From Thermoplasmata archaeon (GTDB taxonomy: Archaea; Thermoplasmatota; Thermoplasmata; UBA184): a DNA stretch of 9,563 nucleotides. Shown in pieces: positions 6,689 to 9,563 of this stretch. A program made the translations under genes and the position numbers. Where the stretch lies: contig JASHYU010000035.1 in the NCBI GenBank assembly GCA_030042855.1, positions 1 to 9,563 on the forward strand, written 5' to 3'. The notes under the pieces were generated by a model. The model had not been told where the DNA came from and searched no databases. It saw only the letters and a program-made list of their open reading frames with translations. How positions within the stretch are numbered: the stretch's first letter is position 1; the number at the start of each line of letters is the position of its first letter.

Positions 6689-6696
6689 GTATAAAC
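6689..6696 (-). promoter_or_regulatory. TATA box of the hypothetical gene (leaderless)
   Basis: Minus strand GTTTATAC within CGAGGTTTATACGG, a close archaeal TATA match in GC-rich surroundings. Its centre is about 28 bases upstream of the in-frame GTG at 6664, so transcription would begin at or next to the start codon. Confidence 0.6.
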
Positions 6697-6770
6697 CTCG
6701 CTTTCGAGCGGAACTGCAACGCCACCGGGCCATCCGAATTCTCGTCCCTCGCTCGTAACGACCCGGGCCT

Positions 6771-6780
6771 CCCTAGTACC
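6771..6780. repeat. CCCTAGTACC, left copy of a direct repeat flanking the low-GC segment
   Basis: Exact 10-bp match to 7405-7414 in the same orientation. The two copies are 634 bp apart and bracket the lower-GC stretch holding the DUF5678-like gene. A chance pair of this length in such a region is not very unlikely, so its meaning rests on the coincidence with the composition change. Confidence 0.35.
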
Positions 6781-6896
6781 GCCGTTGTAGGGCAGACGCT
6801 CGCGGCGGAGCTCTACACGACCGGTCGTTAGGCTTTCTGGTGAAACGGGAGGACTCGAGCACGACGACGAACGGAGGTCGGCGTCGTCGGGCCTCC

Positions 6897-7094
6897 TCAA
6901 AGGAGCCTTGCGGTGTCCTTCGGGAACTTGGCGATGAACGGTTCCTTGTTGGGGTACTTAGCTCGCGCTTGGGCAAGCACCTCTTTTGCCGAGTCACCCA
7001 CCGCGACCACCTCGCGGCCAACCACCGCCATCCACTTCTCTAGATGCTCGCTGATCAGTGACGGAGTTGCCATGAGATACTCGTACTCGCTCAT
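6897..7094 (-). CDS. Small DUF5678-like protein
   Basis: A 65-residue acidic-to-neutral cytoplasmic protein. The central pattern EKWMAVVGREVVAVGDSAKE (19-38), then VLAQARAKYPNKEPFIAKFP (39-58), closely resembles the DUF5678 family of small archaeal proteins. The family pattern is W-x-A-V-x-G-x-x-V-V, then A-x-x-K-Y-P-x-K-E-P-x-x-x-K-x-P. Its function is not established. Family members are sometimes found next to retropepsin-like aspartic protease genes (from memory). I looked downstream for such a partner with a DTGA-like active site and saw none. The ATG at 7094 follows GGAG with 5 bases between. Its DNA has clearly lower GC than the neighbouring genes, and it sits inside a segment bounded by a 10-bp repeat, which suggests a separate history. 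Confidence 0.75.
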   Translation of the reverse strand: MSEYEYLMATPSLISEHLEKWMAVVGREVVAVGDSAKEVLAQARAKYPNKEPFIAKFPKDTARLL

Positions 7095-7099
7095 CCCTT

Positions 7100-7103
7100 C
7101 TCC
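7100..7103 (-). promoter_or_regulatory. Ribosome binding site of the DUF5678-like gene
   Basis: GGAG within CTGGAGAAGGGATG on the minus strand, 5 bases before the ATG at 7094. It supports the gene being real and translated from a leadered mRNA. Confidence 0.6.
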
Positions 7104-7138
7104 AGTTGATTCTGCACGTGAGAGCTATCGCTCGGTCT

Positions 7139-7163
7139 CGTCTTGGAGGTCTCGCCCAAGACG
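7139..7163. repeat. Perfect 8-bp inverted repeat upstream of the DUF5678-like gene
   Basis: CGTCTTGG (7139-7146) and CCAAGACG (7156-7163), separated by 9 bases. It lies 45-69 bp upstream of the minus-strand ATG at 7094, so it could be an operator or a hairpin in the mRNA leader. Confidence 0.45.
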
Positions 7164-7209
7164 TTCCCGTACCTAACACTCGCAGATGTAGTCTGTTCGC
7201 CACCCCCAT

Positions 7210-7225
7210 TTGACGTCTCGGTCAA
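7210..7225. repeat. TTGAC-N6-GTCAA palindrome
   Basis: TTGAC (7210-7214) and GTCAA (7221-7225) around GTCTCG, the same hexamer that recurs at 7135 and 7149. The 16-bp layout is like a dimeric regulator site. Short enough that chance is possible. Confidence 0.3.
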
Positions 7226-7251
7226 TCAGGATGGAGTTCGCATCGCGCGGC

Positions 7252-7280
7252 GGGCTACAGTTGCAGCCCTAATGTTTTTT
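7252..7280 (+). terminator. Hairpin followed by T6, terminator-like
   Basis: GGGCT (7252-7256) pairs with AGCCC (7265-7269), with an inner C-G pair, followed by TAATG and six T residues (7275-7280). On the plus strand this has the form of an intrinsic terminator. No plus-strand gene ends just before it, so it is either the remnant of a lost gene or the end of an unseen small transcript. Confidence 0.3.
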
Positions 7281-7404
7281 CGTGGATCGGGTGACGACCG
7301 GATATCGAAGTGTCGCCTGCCAGTCTTCGTAGGAATGGTAAAGGCACCGACGAGGATCGAGCGCATCGGACGGGCCGAGGGTGAAGTAGCGACTCTCGGT
7401 GGAC

Positions 7405-7414
7405 CCCTAGTACC
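7405..7414. repeat. CCCTAGTACC, right copy of the direct repeat
   Basis: Exact copy of 6771-6780. It lies 2 bases beyond the stop codon of the VirB4-like gene, at the point where GC content drops. Confidence 0.35.
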
Positions 7415-7416
7415 AC

Positions 7417-9072
7417 TCACGTCGCCCGGTCCGAGCCGAGCGTCCGATTCAGGAATTCGTACTCCGGGGTCGAGGCGACCAGGGCGAGGGGGAGATGCAG
7501 CGCGCCGATCCGCCACAGGGACTCCGAGTACCCCGCCTCCCGCGGGAGGCGCGCTTTCGGGAGCCACTCGGACTCCGCAGACGTGAGCCCGAAGAACTCC
7601 CGCGTCGCCGGCGAGACCTCGGGCAGGCGGAGGAACGCCGTCGCGTAGAGGTTCCGCAGGAGCGAGCGGCCGCTGGGCCGCTCGAGAAAGTCGTCGGGGT
7701 TCTGCGAGAGCACCATCATCCCGGCCTCGAAGTGCCGCAGGTGGCGGACGATCCGCTCGAGCAGCTCCTCGGTCGCCGCGTGGCGCGCGAGGAGGTGCGC
7801 CTCGTCCACGACGAGGAGCTTCGGTCCCGGCCGGTCCCGGAGGCGGCCGTACGCCCAGTCGAGGACGTAGGCGAGGTGGAACGGCAGCTGGTCGTCGGCC
7901 ACGCCGCGGAAGTCGACCGCCACGGGCCCGGAGTCCGGTCGGAGGGTGGTCGGGCCGTCCAGGTGGGCGAGCGAGCCGTCCGTGAGCACCTCGAGGAGCG
8001 TCGCGAGCCGCTCGGAGCCGGAGCCCGCGCTCGCGATCCCCCGCCGGAGGTCCGAGAACGTCGGAACCTCCGCCCCGCGCTCGTAGAGCCGCGAGATCCC
8101 CGCGTCGAGCGCGGCCGCCTCCTCGTCCCGGAGGCTCGGGAACAGCGCCCGCAGCATGGCGCCCACCCGGGCCGCCTTCTCCCGGCGGTCGCCGCCGGTC
8201 GTGATCGGATCGAGCGGATTGAGCCGGCCCGCTCCGGGTCCGGCGAGCGTGACGACCGAGCCGCCGATCGCGCGCAGGAACTCGCCGTACTCCCCGAGCG
8301 GGTCGAGGATCGTGATCTCGAGCTCCCGGCGCATCCAGCGGCTCCGGAGGAGCGTGAGCGCCGACGCGAAGGTCTTCCCCGATCCGGTCGTCCCGAACAT
8401 CCCCCAGGAGTGGCTGGCGTGCGACCAGCGGTCGAGGAAGACCGGGCTCGCGTCCGCGAGCGCGAGCCCGACCAAGACGCCGCCGGGTTCGAGGACCGTC
8501 TCGTCCCCGAACGGGAAGAGGGCGGCGAGCCCGTCGGTCGGCAGGGTCTGCCAGTAGCCGGGCGGGCGTGCCCCGCCCCGGACGAGGTCGACGGGGGCGA
8601 GCGCCTCCTTGGTCTCGAAGCGCGGCACGCGCGTCCGGAAACCGAACCGGGCCAGGCGTTCCTGGAGGCGGAGGCGGGCCGCCTCGACGGCCGGGCGGGA
8701 CGGGCCGGTCGCGACGAGCCGCACCCCGACGCGCCAGAGCTCCTGGACCCGACGGGCCACGTCCCGTCCGAGCTCCTCGGCCGACGCCTGCTCGGCCTCG
8801 AGCTCCGACGCGGCCCCCTCCCCTCCGGACGCGAGCTCGGCCGCGGCGACCGTGCGCGCCCGGTGGAGGAGCGCGAGCGCGCGGGGGGGATCGTAGCGGT
8901 GCGCCTCCAGGGAGAGCTCGATCGGCTCGGTGGTGGGGAGGACCCGTCCCAGGAAGCCGAACGGCACCTCGGGGGGAAACTGAGCGATGAGAAGCGGGGC
9001 CCGGTACCGGGTGCCGACCCGCTCCCAGGTCGCGCCCTCCTCGCGGGGGAGCGCTCGGCGGCGGGCGTTCAT
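7417..9072 (-). CDS. VirB4/TraC-like conjugation or secretion ATPase
   Basis: ATPase of the HerA/VirB4 superfamily, 551 residues, at the short end for VirB4. The N-terminal third (about 50-165) is alpha/beta with a coiled, Glu/Ala-rich stretch at 73-110, resembling the VirB4/TrbE N-terminal domain. The motor domain has Walker A GTTGSGKT (227-234), a VirB4-style ILDPLGEYGEF (255-265) and RLNPLDP (283-289), Walker B LLVVDEAH (419-426), and the sensor-like LSQNPDDFLERPSGRSLLRN (455-474). VirB4 proteins energise type IV secretion and conjugative pili at the inner face of the membrane. The ATPase core is clear. VirB4 rather than the DNA-repair HerA is favoured by the DPLGEY pattern, the N-terminal domain and the upstream membrane-protein gene. 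The start overlaps that gene as ATGA. It is the last gene of its operon here. Confidence 0.85.
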   Translation of the reverse strand: MNARRRALPREEGATWERVGTRYRAPLLIAQFPPEVPFGFLGRVLPTTEPIELSLEAHRYDPPRALALLHRARTVAAAELASGGEGAASELEAEQASAEELGRDVARRVQELWRVGVRLVATGPSRPAVEAARLRLQERLARFGFRTRVPRFETKEALAPVDLVRGGARPPGYWQTLPTDGLAALFPFGDETVLEPGGVLVGLALADASPVFLDRWSHASHSWGMFGTTGSGKTFASALTLLRSRWMRRELEITILDPLGEYGEFLRAIGGSVVTLAGPGAGRLNPLDPITTGGDRREKAARVGAMLRALFPSLRDEEAAALDAGISRLYERGAEVPTFSDLRRGIASAGSGSERLATLLEVLTDGSLAHLDGPTTLRPDSGPVAVDFRGVADDQLPFHLAYVLDWAYGRLRDRPGPKLLVVDEAHLLARHAATEELLERIVRHLRHFEAGMMVLSQNPDDFLERPSGRSLLRNLYATAFLRLPEVSPATREFFGLTSAESEWLPKARLPREAGYSESLWRIGALHLPLALVASTPEYEFLNRTLGSDRAT

Positions 9073-9437
9073 TCGGCCCCCGGGGCGCCCGCGGCTCGGC
9101 GGCGCGCTGATCGCTCGAGGGCCCAGAGGGGAACGAGCGTGACCGCGAGCACGAGCCCCCGATACGGGAGCAGCGCGGCCGGTGCGCCGATGAAAATGGA
9201 GCCGCCCAGGGCGAGCGATCCGAGTCCCGGCCCGCGGGCCCGCAGCGATCGCGCCGTCGGCCGGACGGACCCGAACGCCATCGCCCAGCTGGCCACGGCG
9301 AGGGCCGCGAGCGCCCCGACGAGCGCCGTGAGGAACGGCGCGGCCAGCGAGAGACCTCCCGCGACGAGGGCGGTCCCCACCGCGAGCCCGAACGCGTCGA
9401 TCTCCACCGCGCGCAGCGTCGGGCCGCCGCCCGTCAT
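9069..9437 (-). CDS. Small polytopic membrane protein, partner of the VirB4-like ATPase
   Basis: A 122-residue protein with about four hydrophobic segments (roughly 14-33, 35-56, 72-91, 93-108), an Arg-rich loop (58-68, RPTARSLRAR) and a basic tail (ERSARRRA at 108-115). No motif that I recognise. Size, topology and position immediately before a VirB4 gene recall the PrgI/VirB3-like small membrane subunits of type IV secretion systems, but this is by context only. It is well initiated: GGGAGG lies 4 bases before the ATG at 9437. It overlaps both neighbours by 4 bases (ATGA), showing tight translational coupling and probably stoichiometric assembly with the ATPase. Confidence 0.7.
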   Translation of the reverse strand: MTGGGPTLRAVEIDAFGLAVGTALVAGGLSLAAPFLTALVGALAALAVASWAMAFGSVRPTARSLRARGPGLGSLALGGSIFIGAPAALLPYRGLVLAVTLVPLWALERSARRRAAGAPGAE

Positions 9438-9563
9438 GGGGCCTCCCGAGCGCCGGTCCAGCCGAACCGACCGGCCGCCTCGGCGAGCGCGGGCCCGGTG
9501 AGGCGGGTCGCCCGCACTCCGAGCGCGACGAGCCCGTCGGCGAGCGCGCGGGCCTCCGCGTCG
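9434..9563 (-). CDS. C-terminal fragment of an unidentified gene of the VirB4-like operon (partial)
   Basis: An open frame enters from the right edge and ends at the TGA at 9434-9436, which overlaps the ATG of the membrane-protein gene. Forty-two residues are visible, including EARALADGLVALGVRATRL and the ending GRFGWTGAREAP. The pattern of an Ala/Leu-rich helix, then LGVxAxRLxG, then AEAAGRFGW resembles C-terminal parts of N-terminal-type domains in conjugation proteins, but the fragment is too short to assign. Same strand, coupling and composition as the two genes after it, so it belongs to the same operon. Confidence 0.65.
   Translation of the reverse strand, partial: DAEARALADGLVALGVRATRLTGPALAEAAGRFGWTGAREAP

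Larger units (their letters stand above)
7095..7416. other. 322-bp lower-GC intergenic region with inverted repeats
   Basis: No convincing gene. Open frames crossing it on both strands have no domain-like pattern. Hand counts of sample lines give about 53% (7261-7320) and 62% GC (7201-7260), against 78% in a sample line of the ATPase gene (8761-8820). It holds two inverted repeats, a hairpin with a T-run, three copies of GTCTCG (7135, 7149, 7215) and the right copy of the 10-bp repeat. It separates the 3' end of the VirB4-like operon from the DUF5678-like gene. No clear TATA box for the latter was found. Confidence 0.6.

Noticed and set aside
6150..6725. 191-codon minus-strand frame overlapping the His-rich hypothetical gene
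   Set aside because: Pro/Arg/Gly-rich translation without folded-domain character. The alternative frame has balanced composition and a correctly spaced TATA box before its GTG.
6874..6897. Imperfect palindrome GGAGGTC/GGCCTCC at the end of the DUF5678-like gene as terminator
   Set aside because: On the minus-strand transcript the stem has a mismatch, and no T-run follows.
6607..6900. Minus-strand frame after the DUF5678-like gene, checked as a possible aspartic-protease partner
   Set aside because: No DTG/DSG-type active site, TTG start, shadow-like composition, and it runs through the promoter of the hypothetical gene.
7399..7416. Possible hairpin right after the VirB4-like stop as a minus-strand terminator
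   Set aside because: Only a 4-bp GTGG/CCAC stem with internal mismatches and no T-run on the minus strand.
7226..7567. 113-codon minus-strand frame spanning the end of the VirB4-like gene and the low-GC region
   Set aside because: Its first half is an out-of-frame shadow of the ATPase gene. The remaining ~47 residues (from MRSILVG) show no family pattern and have no ribosome binding site.
7495..9501. 668-codon open frame on the plus strand
   Set aside because: Antisense shadow of the VirB4-like gene and its membrane partner, with Arg/Glu/Pro-rich translation and no motif.

Overview
The window looks like the chromosome of a high-GC archaeon, most plausibly a member of Thermoplasmatota. The lineage is an inference; the archaeal assignment is firmer. 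Signs of archaea are a hexulose-6-phosphate synthase fused to an RraA-type domain, a small DUF5678-like protein, TATA-box promoters about 27 bases before starts that have no leader or ribosome binding site, and a phosphate-binding protein held by an N-terminal membrane anchor rather than a cleaved signal. No rRNA, tRNA, CRISPR array or insertion sequence was seen.

Layout. (1) Positions 1-2915, minus strand: a phosphate-uptake operon pstS-pstC-pstA, with pstA running off the left edge. Its promoter region (about 2916-3130) has a good minus-strand TATA box and, just upstream of it, a perfect tandem 12-bp repeat that looks like an operator. (2) 3211-6664: four housekeeping or accessory genes packed tightly on alternating strands. 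They are truA (plus), the HPS-RraA fusion (minus), a solitary amino-methyltransferase for DNA (plus) and an unrecognised His-rich protein (minus). Both convergent pairs overlap at their 3' ends, and the divergent pair appears to share one AT-rich promoter element. (3) About 6770-7414: a stretch of visibly lower GC with a DUF5678-like small gene, two inverted repeats and an orphan hairpin/T-run. It is bounded by two copies of CCCTAGTACC and holds three of the four CTAG tetramers found by eye in the window. (4) 7417-9563, minus strand: the end of an operon with a VirB4/TraC-like ATPase, a small polytopic membrane protein and the tail of a further gene. All are coupled by 4-bp ATGA overlaps. This looks like part of a type IV secretion or conjugation-like DNA-transfer apparatus.

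How the genes work together: PstS captures phosphate outside the membrane and passes it to the PstC/PstA channel, and the missing ATPase PstB is expected left of position 1. TruA modifies tRNA. The HPS domain belongs to the ribulose monophosphate route, which many archaea use to make pentoses. The methyltransferase has no visible restriction partner. The VirB4-like ATPase and its membrane partner probably power a translocation or pilus-like complex. Low-GC DNA directly after that operon suggests that its 3' border is a site of gene gain or loss.
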